Virus record (IMG/VR): IMGVR_UViG_3300031857_000467
Coordinates: 1 to 40,415 of that record
Direction: 5' to 3' (one strand)
DNA length: 40,415 nt
Source of the DNA: a virus
The notes beneath the pieces were generated by a model. It was not told the DNA's origin. It ran no database searches and was given only the letters and a program-made list of their open reading frames with translations. The position numbers and the translations under genes were made by a program. Every line of letters starts with the position of its first letter. Position 1 is the first letter of the stretch. This document shows positions 17,657 through 25,545 of this stretch, one piece after another.

Positions 17657-20551
17657 TCAGTCGTCTCCCAAGGGAACCGGATTAAGGAGAGTTTCATCGA
17701 CTTCGTCCATCTTACGTCTAACACGCATCACAGTAACACGCATTGGGGGCCCCTTGGTTTTGGCGGTCATGTTCTTCTTCAAGTACTCGATTGGGAATTG
17801 ATCCTCAAGCTGGCGCTTGAATGAAGCGTAACCGAAACTTGTTGAAGCGCAATACGATTTGAGCAGTTGTTCCTCAATGAAGTAGTCAACGTAACCGGCA
17901 GTGATGCCGTGCTCCACGCGCCCAAGAATCTTGTTGCGTGTGATCGTCTGGTCAATGACTTGGCCGCTACCGAGTTCTGCCATCAAGCCGCCAGTGCTAG
18001 GACGCACAACGACAAAGCTGCCATAACTCTCACGGGTGTACGCATTCAGTATGTCTTCAGCAGTGCGGACACTGTTCTTCATACTGGCGCGCATAGTCTG
18101 CACTACCTTCTTAAAAGCGTTCAAGACAGGGCGCAAAGGGATCTCCACAATGCCAGCAGCCTTGAATACATTACGTGCCTGCACTGCGGTTCCGATGCCT
18201 GCCATCCAGAAGCGCTCATCGTTGGTAGCGTTGAACTCTGTGTACATGGCGGCAACCGACTCACGCACAGATGTAGGGAACTCATCAGCATGCTCCACCA
18301 TGTACTCAACTTGCTTGTAGCCAGCCACGCCATAGTTGTGTTGCAAAGACTTGATGATCTCAATCTCATGGGGCGCCCATGACAGTTCTTCTTCGAAGGT
18401 AAACTCAAGCAGACGGCGAAGCTCGCCCTCAGATGAGTGGTCGCGTCCACCAGTTAGGTAGTCCACAACGTGCGTGTTGGATGACATCAGGCATGCAGTC
18501 ATCCATGTGGAGAGGTTCAGGCGTTCCTTGTTGGAGCCGGACTCCATACGTTCCTTGCCCCGACCCTCAGTCATATCCAAGAGAAACTCAGGCAACCACT
18601 CAGGGGCGGCTCTGTTCTTGGCGGTGATCTCATCCGTGATAAGCGGATGGCTGTTGAGCAAGCCAAGGCGTTGCTGCATAGCGACAGGCGATGTGCTCTT
18701 GCCTGTGCGGTAGTGCGTTGGGTGTCCCCATACTGAAGCGGCAGCTTCAAGAGCCAACGTCTTGCCTGTACCAGATTCGGTACTAGCGCAGTGGTATGTC
18801 ATCCCGTAGATGCCTGTAAAGCGCATGAATGGTGCGCCAGCACCGGCAAGGATTACGGCTATGTGCCCCCACATCTTCTTGGCGATCAACATATTTATGA
18901 AGTCGCGCCAAGCCTCTATGGTTCCCTTGGGTTCGGTGTTAACTGTGATGTTCTCAAGCCCCGGCATCGGGACTTTGACTGGAGGTTTGCCCTTGCTAAA
19001 GATACGACCCGCATACACGTACGTGTTGTCGGCCTGCCATCCGTAGCTGTCGGGAACCTTGATTGCTGGTTTGTTGGTGCTAGCTTCTTCCACACATGCC
19101 CTTATATATTCAGATAGGTTTTTATCGTTGCCTTGACCAAATGCCGCCACAATGTTTTGACTAGCCAAGGCTTTCACTGTTTCGTCTTTGCTAACCACCG
19201 CTCTTTGAGGCATGGTTATGTTCACTGCACCATCAGGCTTGAGCGCTATCAGGTGTACTGTGTGATCCCCGTTGCTGTTGAGGATGTCAACAACAAACAG
19301 TTCGTATGGCAATAGCATGACCTGCTTCTTGGACTTAGCCCCGTCATCGTCTTCTACTGTGCGCTCCATGAACGTGCCGCCGTTGGCTCCATAGGAGTAC
19401 CCGCGTGGCGGTGTTGGGCGCATTACCTTGATGACTTCTTTTTCCGTGACGGGGCTGTCACTCGAAAGCTTCACCTCTATTTCTTTCTCCTCGACCTCAA
19501 CCGCCAACTCACGACCTAGGATCAATGGGTTGGTGATCTTGCCCCAGTGCGTGCATGTTGGGCACACGCCGGGGTTTTCGCTATCCATCTTGATACATGG
19601 GTAGGGGCCTTTGATACTCTGAAGCTTTTGGTTCATGCGCTCAGGCTCGTACGGGTGCATCTTGCTTAGCCACACCGCCGCCTTGTTGCCGTCCTCACAG
19701 ACCTTAGTCCATGACAACAAGCCCCGCCATATCGGTTCCATGCCTTCTTCGGTCGCGTGTTCAACGTAGTGCGCAAGCTGGCCGCACCCCCTCGAATTTT
19801 GCGTAGCCAACCAAATTGGTTTGAACTTGGTTATGCTGTTCTCAAAGAGTTTGACACTGGTTGCGGATGGGGCAGAAGCCCCAGACGGACGGGTTCCAGC
19901 CAAGTCTAGCTTGGGCACAGCTTGCGTCTCGTAGACTGAGCCTGCTAGTTTTTCCCTGATAAGAGAAGACAACCCCTCGAAGCTAAACACATCGCCCTCA
20001 GTCAGCATGCGCACAGGGCGCGGCGTCGCGTATTTCTTCTTGAAGTTGGTGGTCTCGGGCACACGCAGAACTCGGGCGGCATCAGCCGTCACGGTCATAT
20101 CAATCGCCAAGCCTTCCTGTTTGCACAGGCGCTTGAAGTTCTCGGCCACAGGCTTCCAAGACTCAATAGGCACAGCCTCAGTCAGTGGCCAGTAGCAGTG
20201 CAAGCCGCCACCAGATGCCACCACATAGGGCGTGCCTAGGGTATCTAGCCCTGTCTTGTCCAAGAACGCATGAAGTGCAAGCGCGGCGTCTTTCTTTGAA
20301 ACGTAGCCGTCCATGTCGATGAACAGGGACTTCACGTACCTAGCGTTTACGGCCAGACGATTGTCTTCGTCACCGAAAGTAGCCAAGGCAAAGTAAATGT
20401 CGAACTTGCTGTCATGCCAACGTTTGATTGGCGCTGTGGTCTCTTCCAGAGTATGCACAAAGGCATGCTCCTTCTTTGTAAGTTCTGCTACGCAATACCG
20501 ACCAAATTCTGGCGGTGGCAGAACAACCGCTAAAAACTCAAGCGGAGTCAT
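17657..20551 (-). CDS. AEP-type primase fused to a DUF927-like helicase
   Basis: This 964-residue replication protein has an N-terminal archaeo-eukaryotic primase domain with the three expected motifs: FIDMDGY (Asp79, Asp81), SGGGLHCYW with His118, and IDMTVTADAARVLRVP with Asp151. A Cys-rich stretch follows near residues 310-355 (PYPCIKMD, then CPTC) and may bind zinc. The C-terminal half is a P-loop ATPase with Walker A ESGTGKT (Lys597) and Walker B-like LITDE (Asp640-Glu641), in the arrangement of DUF927 helicases (EAAASVWGHP after the P-loop). Such fusions synthesise primers and unwind DNA at the phage fork. The ATG is preceded by AAGGAA. It is the last gene of the leftward replication block. 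Confidence 0.85.
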   Translation of the reverse strand: MTPLEFLAVVLPPPEFGRYCVAELTKKEHAFVHTLEETTAPIKRWHDSKFDIYFALATFGDEDNRLAVNARYVKSLFIDMDGYVSKKDAALALHAFLDKTGLDTLGTPYVVASGGGLHCYWPLTEAVPIESWKPVAENFKRLCKQEGLAIDMTVTADAARVLRVPETTNFKKKYATPRPVRMLTEGDVFSFEGLSSLIREKLAGSVYETQAVPKLDLAGTRPSGASAPSATSVKLFENSITKFKPIWLATQNSRGCGQLAHYVEHATEEGMEPIWRGLLSWTKVCEDGNKAAVWLSKMHPYEPERMNQKLQSIKGPYPCIKMDSENPGVCPTCTHWGKITNPLILGRELAVEVEEKEIEVKLSSDSPVTEKEVIKVMRPTPPRGYSYGANGGTFMERTVEDDDGAKSKKQVMLLPYELFVVDILNSNGDHTVHLIALKPDGAVNITMPQRAVVSKDETVKALASQNIVAAFGQGNDKNLSEYIRACVEEASTNKPAIKVPDSYGWQADNTYVYAGRIFSKGKPPVKVPMPGLENITVNTEPKGTIEAWRDFINMLIAKKMWGHIAVILAGAGAPFMRFTGIYGMTYHCASTESGTGKTLALEAAASVWGHPTHYRTGKSTSPVAMQQRLGLLNSHPLITDEITAKNRAAPEWLPEFLLDMTEGRGKERMESGSNKERLNLSTWMTACLMSSNTHVVDYLTGGRDHSSEGELRRLLEFTFEEELSWAPHEIEIIKSLQHNYGVAGYKQVEYMVEHADEFPTSVRESVAAMYTEFNATNDERFWMAGIGTAVQARNVFKAAGIVEIPLRPVLNAFKKVVQTMRASMKNSVRTAEDILNAYTRESYGSFVVVRPSTGGLMAELGSGQVIDQTITRNKILGRVEHGITAGYVDYFIEEQLLKSYCASTSFGYASFKRQLEDQFPIEYLKKNMTAKTKGPPMRVTVMRVRRKMDEVDETLLNPVPLGDD

Positions 20552-20566
20552 TGAGTTCCTTGCGGT

Positions 20567-20749
20567 TTAGAAAAGGTCGAGTTGGCGTGGGTCTGTGCTT
20601 ACTGGGCGCTCCATGATTGGGTAACCCGCAATGCGACTGAGCAGTTCCATTTGCCAGTTCTTTGGCAAGCCCTCGGGCTTGTGTACAAAGTCTTCAGCGA
20701 ACCGAATCAGTTCTTGCGTGGTGAGGGATCTAGGTTGTATTCCGTGCAT
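20567..20749 (-). CDS. Small hypothetical protein, 60 residues
   Basis: The product (MHGIQPRSLTTQELIRFAED at its start, ending DPRQLDLF) has no motif I recognise. I chose the ATG at 20749 rather than the in-frame ATG at 20761 because GGAG at 20756-20759 is spaced 6 bases before it. The gene still overlaps the end of the upstream HTH gene by 43 bases in another frame, a longer overlap than elsewhere in the block. It sits directly upstream of the primase-helicase, with 15 bases between. The coding call rests on the ribosome site, the position in the operon and the use of the whole gap. Confidence 0.6.
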   Translation of the reverse strand: MHGIQPRSLTTQELIRFAEDFVHKPEGLPKNWQMELLSRIAGYPIMERPVSTDPRQLDLF

Positions 20750-21000
20750 ATTTTTCTCCATGCCTCATCTGCTGTGCGTGAGGTCTTCATTATGTGAGTT
20801 AAGAATTCGACGCGATTACGATAGGCCACAAACACTTCCGTGCCTGTAAACCAGTTGTAAACAGTCTGTCGAGAGACGCCAAGCGCATAGGCAATCTTCG
20901 TGACCGGAAAGTCAAGATGGATTGCCCAACGCCCAAGCTGGTTGCCCAGAGACTTGGGAGTCTTTGCTACTTCGTCAATGATTTTTTGTGAATAGGCCAT
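20707..21000 (-). CDS. Helix-turn-helix DNA-binding protein
   Basis: The 97-residue protein has a clear helix-turn-helix at residues 33-52 (VTKIAYALGVSRQTVYNWFT), a short helical N-terminus and a helical C-terminus (EAWRKICTEYNLDPSP). The fold suggests a transcriptional regulator or an origin-binding protein. It is the only compact HTH protein in the window, and so the first candidate to bind the TGTC-N8-GACA sites at 22439, 31189 and 38524; that link is inference. The start codon has no Shine-Dalgarno sequence. Instead a very stable hairpin with a UUCG loop ends 8 bases before the ATG, so expression may depend on coupling or be kept low. Confidence 0.75.
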   Translation of the reverse strand: MAYSQKIIDEVAKTPKSLGNQLGRWAIHLDFPVTKIAYALGVSRQTVYNWFTGTEVFVAYRNRVEFLTHIMKTSRTADEAWRKICTEYNLDPSPRKN

Positions 21001-21008
21001 GTTTTTAA

Positions 21009-21026
21009 AGGGGGCCGAAGCCCCCT
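21009..21026 (-). terminator. UUCG-capped GC hairpin, probable terminator
   Basis: Read leftward, AGGGGGC-TTCG-GCCCCCT forms a 7-bp stem closed by a C(UUCG)G tetraloop, then TTT and A residues. It lies 6 bases past the stop of the Cys4 protein gene and 8 bases before the HTH start codon. It probably acts as an attenuating terminator and sets a lower level for the HTH and primase genes. Confidence 0.7.
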
Positions 21027-21032
21027 GTGTGC

Positions 21033-22004
21033 TTACTCATCGTCCCAATCAGCAACGATGTCGGCCAGCTTGCCCTTCTTAGCTGGAACGGATTCAACCT
21101 TGGGTGCGGCTTTACGCACTTCGGGTTCTTCTTCAGCCTCGACCTCAACGGCCTTGGCTTTCTTAGGCTTGGCGGCTTTGACTTCAGCCATAGCTTCTGC
21201 TTCGTCTTCATCAAGCATCGCACCCATGGGGCGCTTACCTTCGATAGCCAAAGGTGCAGGGGTCACAACGCCATCAGCGGCGGCAGGAGTAACGGACACC
21301 GCCTTGTCTGCGTCCTTAGACAGAGCTTGCTCTTGGGCAATCACGTACTCTGCGTCAGTCAACCAACGCACAGGGGCGAAGATCAGCTTGGGAGACTCAG
21401 CCTTGGTGTCGAACTTCATACGAGTCACGATGGCATCCAAGTTAACAGGAGGAGTCTGAGCCGCCATGTAGCGGGCGTAAGCCTGCAATGGGCGCTTCTC
21501 GCCTTCTTCCTTGCCAAAGATAGATGTAGCAGGCAGAGTCACTTGCAACACATCGCCTTCGGGGTTGTTCGCCAAGACCACAGCCAAGCGCTGTTGGTAA
21601 CGGCATGCACGACTTTGACCATTGCCAGACCCAGCGATGTTCTGTGGGCAAGCGGCACAGCTTGATGCTTGCTTGTTACGCACGCCTGCATCGGGCTTCT
21701 CGCCATCAGCAGATGTGCAGTCAGGGGCGGCTGCAGCCGCGTCTTTGTCGTAGGAGCCAGCGTAGAAAATACGGCTGACCTTGGGGGCGGCTTTAACCAC
21801 AATCACATCCAAGTGGCGGTCTTCGATGGATGCCACTTCCTTGCCGCCTGCAAGCAGACGGAACACGCCACCCTTGATGGAGACGCGCTTCATGCCGGCA
21901 CTGGTGTTAACGCCACCGGCCAGAGCCAAAGTAGTTGCAGAAAGCTCAGCGTTCTTAGCAAAGGCTGGCACGTTTGAGGGGTTGAACATTGCAATGTTGC
22001 TCAT
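21033..22004 (-). CDS. Cys4 protein with acidic C-terminus, probable ssDNA-binding protein
   Basis: The 323-residue protein contains a four-cysteine group at residues 96, 116, 119 and 134 (SSCAACPQNIAGSG, then ACRYQQRLAV) that could hold zinc, as in phage ssDNA-binding proteins such as T4 gp32. The N-terminal third is beta-strand-like. From about residue 235 on it is low-complexity and charged (Lys/Glu/Ala-rich), ending in the acidic tip ADIVADWDDE, like the C-terminal tails by which SSBs recruit partners. It lies between a helicase operon and the primase-helicase. It is a replication-associated protein with good likelihood; SSB function is inferred from architecture and neighbours, not from a definite family match. 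Confidence 0.6.
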   Translation of the reverse strand: MSNIAMFNPSNVPAFAKNAELSATTLALAGGVNTSAGMKRVSIKGGVFRLLAGGKEVASIEDRHLDVIVVKAAPKVSRIFYAGSYDKDAAAAAPDCTSADGEKPDAGVRNKQASSCAACPQNIAGSGNGQSRACRYQQRLAVVLANNPEGDVLQVTLPATSIFGKEEGEKRPLQAYARYMAAQTPPVNLDAIVTRMKFDTKAESPKLIFAPVRWLTDAEYVIAQEQALSKDADKAVSVTPAAADGVVTPAPLAIEGKRPMGAMLDEDEAEAMAEVKAAKPKKAKAVEVEAEEEPEVRKAAPKVESVPAKKGKLADIVADWDDE

Positions 22005-22015
22005 TTAATTTCCGA

Positions 22016-22417
22016 TTAAGTTGGTTTGCGTACAGAGATGTCGAACTCAGATGTTGAGTTCAGACCGGGCGGTACGACCCCGGGGTTTTCTTCCAAGAAC
22101 TGAGCCATGTTGGACTGCGCAATGCGCTTCTCAAAAAGCTCTAGAGCGTGGTTGTCAATCACAAACTGTTTGAACGAGTCCCAGTCTTGTGTGTAGTAGC
22201 GAGTTTTGACGGACATGACTGCCGTACCCTCGGTAGTGCGAACTGATGTGACGCCCATCGCCTTCATCTGTTCCTTGATCGCGTTCTTGATCTCGTCCTG
22301 TTGCGCCTTGAGTACTTCAGCTTGTGTGTCGTACGCTTGGGTCAGTTCGGTCATACGTGTACGTAGCTTGCGGTAAATTTTTACCAGCTTGTCTAACGGT
22401 ACTGCTTCTTCTTCCAT
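22016..22417 (-). CDS. Conserved phage protein with N-terminal coiled coil
   Basis: The 133-residue product starts with a helical, probably coiled-coil half (residues 5-55, YRKLRTRMTELTQAYDTQAE) and ends in a compact domain with a TRYYTQDWDSFKQFVIDNHA segment and NPGVVPPGLNSTSEFDISVR. I recall very similar C-terminal segments in many phage replication neighbourhoods, always without a known function. It is the first gene after the promoter/operator at 22439-22481. It has a GGAG ribosome site and is followed after 11 bases by the Cys4 protein gene, so the two probably act together in DNA replication or recombination. Confidence 0.7.
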   Translation of the reverse strand: MEEEAVPLDKLVKIYRKLRTRMTELTQAYDTQAEVLKAQQDEIKNAIKEQMKAMGVTSVRTTEGTAVMSVKTRYYTQDWDSFKQFVIDNHALELFEKRIAQSNMAQFLEENPGVVPPGLNSTSEFDISVRKPT

Positions 22418-22438
22418 TGCTTCTCCTGTGTAGTTATT

Positions 22439-22481
22439 TGTCTAAGGTTGGACAGTTTACATGTAATTTCTAGCGTTGCAA
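22439..22481 (-). promoter_or_regulatory. Leftward promoter with TGTC-N8-GACA operator
   Basis: In the 71-base gap upstream of the gene at 22417, the leftward strand has TTGCAA (22476-22481), a 16-base spacer and TAAACT (22454-22459) as candidate -35 and -10. The palindrome TGTCCAACCTTAGACA (22439-22454) follows at once, where a repressor would block initiation. Similar palindromes occur at 31189 and 38524. The promoter elements alone are weak; the shared operator makes them credible. Confidence 0.55.
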
Positions 22482-22488
22482 GCCCCTT

Positions 22489-24048
22489 TCAAGATTTAAT
22501 TTCAGTTTCGAACATGTCGGTCAGTAGTAAGTTATCACTAACTTTCCCTGCCAACGCATTAAACATCTTCTTCTCAATCGCGCTACCCTGAATATGAATC
22601 ACAGTAACTTTGTCTGAGTCCTGCCCCTTGCGGTCAGCACGGGCACAGCACTGGATGTACTGCTCTACACTCATGAGTGGCCCATAGAACACCACAGTAT
22701 CAGCGGCAGTCAGCGTGATGCCGTGCGCAGAAGCTGCGGGTTGCATGACCAGCACCCTAGGGTTAGCCTCAGTCTGGAAGCGATTGATAGTTTGCCCACG
22801 TTTAGGGGGTGTGATATCTCCGTGAATGCACTCATTGACAATCCCCTTCTTGGTGAGGTAGTTGTTGATGGTGTCGATGGTGCTTCGGAACAGAGCGAAG
22901 ATGATGATCTTGCGCTCGGTCTCCTCCAGTATCTCCTCCAGTACCGCAAGCCTAGGGGCTGAGTCAAACTCAACAACTTCCTTGTCGTCTGTGTAGGCCG
23001 CGCCACAACTGATCTGCAAGAGCTTACTCACACCAGCGGCGGCATTGACTGCCGTGATGGTTTCCCCTGCGGTCTGCACAAGCATGCGCTCTTTGAGAAG
23101 GTTGTAATACTTGGCCTGCTGTGGTGTCAGGGGGACTTCACGCGTCATGGTAACGACAGGCGGCAAGTCTAAGCACTGTGCCTTGGTGTAGCGTATCGCA
23201 GGCTGGAGAGCCTCATGCACCTTGTCCTTGGCATCAATCTTCGGAGCCCACTTAAACATCGTCAACTTGTTCATGACTTGATCGCGCCATGCTGTGAAGA
23301 ACTTAGGCACACCTTCGGGATTGACTAGCTTGGCCAAGCCGTACGCATCCACTGGTGACTGTGATGCCGGCGTTCCTGTCATCATCCACAGGTAGGTGTT
23401 GGGAGTCAGGATAGAGTTAAGCGCCTTCCATCTACGAGTGGTGATCGTCTTGTATGCGTTAGCCTCATCCACAATCACAAGATCAAACCGGCCATCGTTA
23501 CGCACCTCATCAGCGATAAGGTTCAGCCCTTCGTAGTTGGCAATAACAATCTCGTAGTCACGCTGGATCATCTCGATGCGCCGACTAGCCTGAGCATGGT
23601 GCGCGATAACGGCAGAGCGGTGTATGACGCTGTTGTTGATGTCCCCCATCCATGCGCTGTGCATGATCGACAAGGGGCACAGGACAAGAACTCTACGCAC
23701 CTTACCGAGCTTCATCAAGTAGTCAGCCGCCCACAGAGCAGACAAAGTTTTACCCGTGCCCGGCTCTGAGAACACGAAGGCTCTCCTGTACAGCGTGAGG
23801 AACGCTGCCGTCTCGATCTGATGCGCCATGGGCTTGTAACGCCCCGGCCAGTCGTAGCGCCTAGTGATAGGCGATGGCACATTTTTAACACCTAAGTTAC
23901 GCAAGACCCGCGCTTCGTCAAGTCCCCAATACACAGCCACGTCGTAGCCACCATCCATGCGCTCGACGATCTTGTGTTTGGGTATGACTTTGTACTTATT
24001 CGGGTTCCTTGTGCGTAAGACTAATGCTTTGTCTTCGATGATTTCCAT
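22489..24048 (-). CDS. SNF2-family superfamily 2 helicase
   Basis: The 519-residue protein has the full set of SF2/SNF2 motifs. These are a Q-motif-like PMAHQIET (Gln77), Walker A SEPGTGKT (Lys100, Thr101), motif II VIVDEAN (Asp194, Glu195), motif III MTGTP (224-228) and, in the C-terminal RecA lobe, YIQCCARADRKGQDSDKVTV as motif VI. Phage SNF2-type ATPases remodel or unwind duplex DNA in replication and recombination. The box is DEAN rather than DEAH, a known variation. The gene has a GGAG ribosome site 5 bases before its ATG. It heads a set of nuclease genes to its right (HNH, PD-(D/E)XK, zincin), all in the same direction. Confidence 0.9.
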   Translation of the reverse strand: MEIIEDKALVLRTRNPNKYKVIPKHKIVERMDGGYDVAVYWGLDEARVLRNLGVKNVPSPITRRYDWPGRYKPMAHQIETAAFLTLYRRAFVFSEPGTGKTLSALWAADYLMKLGKVRRVLVLCPLSIMHSAWMGDINNSVIHRSAVIAHHAQASRRIEMIQRDYEIVIANYEGLNLIADEVRNDGRFDLVIVDEANAYKTITTRRWKALNSILTPNTYLWMMTGTPASQSPVDAYGLAKLVNPEGVPKFFTAWRDQVMNKLTMFKWAPKIDAKDKVHEALQPAIRYTKAQCLDLPPVVTMTREVPLTPQQAKYYNLLKERMLVQTAGETITAVNAAAGVSKLLQISCGAAYTDDKEVVEFDSAPRLAVLEEILEETERKIIIFALFRSTIDTINNYLTKKGIVNECIHGDITPPKRGQTINRFQTEANPRVLVMQPAASAHGITLTAADTVVFYGPLMSVEQYIQCCARADRKGQDSDKVTVIHIQGSAIEKKMFNALAGKVSDNLLLTDMFETEIKS

Positions 24049-24063
24049 TGCTTCTCCAAGCTA

Positions 24064-24303
24064 TTATTTTCCGTTGTCGCTCTGATTGGCGCTCTTACTA
24101 CGTAGGCGGGTATTGCCTGCTACTGACTTACCTCCGGCACGTAAGGGCTTGATGTGATCGATGTCCTTGCCTGCACGATCAACCCCCTTCTTGTCATAAG
24201 CACGCCGTGCTTTTTGACGCTCGATCTGATCGGCTGTCTCGCCTGTTTTCTTTTGCAGTTTGTATGCGTGTTTGTAGTCACGCTTGCCGTTGGTCTGTGT
24301 CAT
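24064..24303 (-). CDS. HNH-type nuclease domain protein
   Basis: The 79-residue protein is mostly basic helix for residues 1-45, then shows a minimal HNH (beta-beta-alpha metal) motif: KDIDHIKPLRAGGKSVAGN with Asp49-His50 and Asn64, then SANQSDNGK with Asn73. There are no CxxC zinc knuckles, so it is the short phage type. It may nick DNA in replication, recombination or packaging, or be a homing-type remnant. The final metal-binding His of full HNH motifs is not clear, so activity is uncertain. AGAGGT precedes the ATG, and the gene begins 1 base after its upstream neighbour ends. Confidence 0.7.
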   Translation of the reverse strand: MTQTNGKRDYKHAYKLQKKTGETADQIERQKARRAYDKKGVDRAGKDIDHIKPLRAGGKSVAGNTRLRSKSANQSDNGK

Positions 24304-24304
24304 G

Positions 24305-24553
24305 TTATACCTCTGTCAGCTTGACGTTAAAGTAGAAATTGGTAGTACCGCGAATCTGTTGTGCGCGAAACCCAGATTCAACCATTGCTTGGATCAGCGC
24401 CTCGTTACTGATGTATGAGCCAACTTGTCGCTCTGCTAAGTGCTTGAGGCCGTAGCTCGAGATGCGTCTGTTGATTGTCTTGCGAGGGCGAGCGAAGCCT
24501 TCGTTAATCCAGAACTTAGCGTTCTTAACTTCTACTGGTGATGCTTCTAACAT
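24305..24553 (-). CDS. Small hypothetical protein, 82 residues
   Basis: The product is basic and mixed alpha/beta (RRISSYGLKHLAERQVGSYI in the middle, TTNFYFNVKLTEV at the end). It has no catalytic motif I recognise. A good AGGAG site lies 6 bases before the ATG. It sits between the Fe-S nuclease gene (9 bases upstream) and the HNH gene, so it is a true member of the recombination/nuclease cluster and could be a small DNA-binding partner. That role is a guess from position and charge. Confidence 0.65.
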   Translation of the reverse strand: MLEASPVEVKNAKFWINEGFARPRKTINRRISSYGLKHLAERQVGSYISNEALIQAMVESGFRAQQIRGTTNFYFNVKLTEV

Positions 24554-24562
24554 ATCTATCTC

Positions 24563-25228
24563 CTAATGTTTAGGGTTGAACTCGCATCCGGTGACCTGAC
24601 ACCATCCGCATAGTGGGGTTTGATTAGGGTTCCATACATCCGTCTCAAAACATGATTCAAGACGCGCAGTACGCTCACGGTACTTCCACCAAAAGGCTTC
24701 GGCTTGATCGCGTGTCATCTGCATCTTGACCATATCATCTTTGACAATGAACAGCAACGCTGAGTTGACCTTGCGGATGTGGGGGAAGTGCGCAAAGACC
24801 ATAAGCGACATAAGCACAAGTTGATCCCTGTCGGGGTACTTGTTGTTGCCGGTCTTCCAATCTCCCACCCACGCCGTAAGGTTGTCATCGTTAACGATCA
24901 GGATGTCGGCAATGCCTCGAACCCAAACGTCAGCAGACTTCCAGCCCGTAGGCTCTAGGTCTACAGTTAACGCCATCTCATGCTCAGCAAGCACTCGGCC
25001 TGATTTGCTCAGCATGGCGTCCACTACAGGCAGGAACTGCGCATACTCAGGCGGTATTGGCGTCTTGTCCCTGATGTAGTCTTCGATAGCCTTGTGTACC
25101 TGATTGCCGTAACGCGTAGCCTCAGTCTCTTGGAAGGGGTACTTCTTCAAAACCTTGACCTCGTGATACCTGCGTTGACAGCCTTCAAAATCTTTGAGGC
25201 TGCTGTGTGACCATGCTGGTTTTTTCAT
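24563..25228 (-). CDS. PD-(D/E)XK nuclease with Fe-S cysteines (Cas4/AddB-like)
   Basis: The 221-residue protein matches the RecB/Cas4-like exonuclease fold. It opens with WSHSSLKDFEGCQRRYHE (Cys17), has His45 in RYGNQVHKAIEDY, Asp108 in VRGIADILIV, and Asp123-x-Lys125 in VGDWKTG. The C-terminus has Cys207, Cys210 and Cys215 (PLCGWCQVTGCEF). Together with Cys17 this is the four-cysteine pattern that holds a 4Fe-4S cluster in AddB- and Cas4-type nucleases. It most likely resects DNA ends for recombination, working with the SNF2 helicase. Its start overlaps the end of the SprT-like gene by 4 bases (ATGA), so the two are coupled. Confidence 0.88.
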   Translation of the reverse strand: MKKPAWSHSSLKDFEGCQRRYHEVKVLKKYPFQETEATRYGNQVHKAIEDYIRDKTPIPPEYAQFLPVVDAMLSKSGRVLAEHEMALTVDLEPTGWKSADVWVRGIADILIVNDDNLTAWVGDWKTGNNKYPDRDQLVLMSLMVFAHFPHIRKVNSALLFIVKDDMVKMQMTRDQAEAFWWKYRERTARLESCFETDVWNPNQTPLCGWCQVTGCEFNPKH

Positions 25229-25530
25229 TCGAACTTCGCTGTGTTAATGGCTTCTGTTAATCGGTTGGCAAACTTGGTGACAAACGCTTCGTTGGAGTTG
25301 AGCCTGTGTTCGCCCATATCTTTGAGAATTGTGTGCACTACTTCATGCCAAAACGTATCTGCGATCTGCTCTGGCTTGAACTGCTTGCCTGTGATGTTAC
25401 TTGTTCGTCCTAGTCGGATGCGTTGCTCATCGTAATGAACCCGCCCCATGTCACGCTTGTCAAGCATGGCTTCAACTACTTCAACTGAGTACCACCGCCT
25501 ACCTACTCTTATTTTTGTTGGTAACTTCAA
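25225..25530 (-). CDS. Small SprT-like zinc metalloprotease (putative)
   Basis: The 101-residue product has the zincin signature in TFWHEVVHTILKDMG (His62, Glu63, His66), set after a beta-rich N-terminus, with a short helical tail. The compact layout recalls minimal SprT/WSS1-like or phage zincin domains, which cut proteins crosslinked to DNA or act in virion maturation. A third zinc ligand is not certain; Glu79, His80 or Asn83 in the EHRLNSNEAF stretch are candidates. It lies between the DNA polymerase and the Fe-S nuclease, which favours a DNA-repair-type role. Activity is inferred from the motif only. Confidence 0.7.
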   Translation of the reverse strand: MKLPTKIRVGRRWYSVEVVEAMLDKRDMGRVHYDEQRIRLGRTSNITGKQFKPEQIADTFWHEVVHTILKDMGEHRLNSNEAFVTKFANRLTEAINTAKFE

Positions 25531-25545
25531 TACAGCTTCTCCTTG

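Noticed and set aside
21027-21665. A 212-codon + strand frame opposite the Cys4 protein gene
   Set aside because: It is antisense to a well-supported gene with biased codon use, which often opens long shadow frames; it has no ribosome site and no operon partner.
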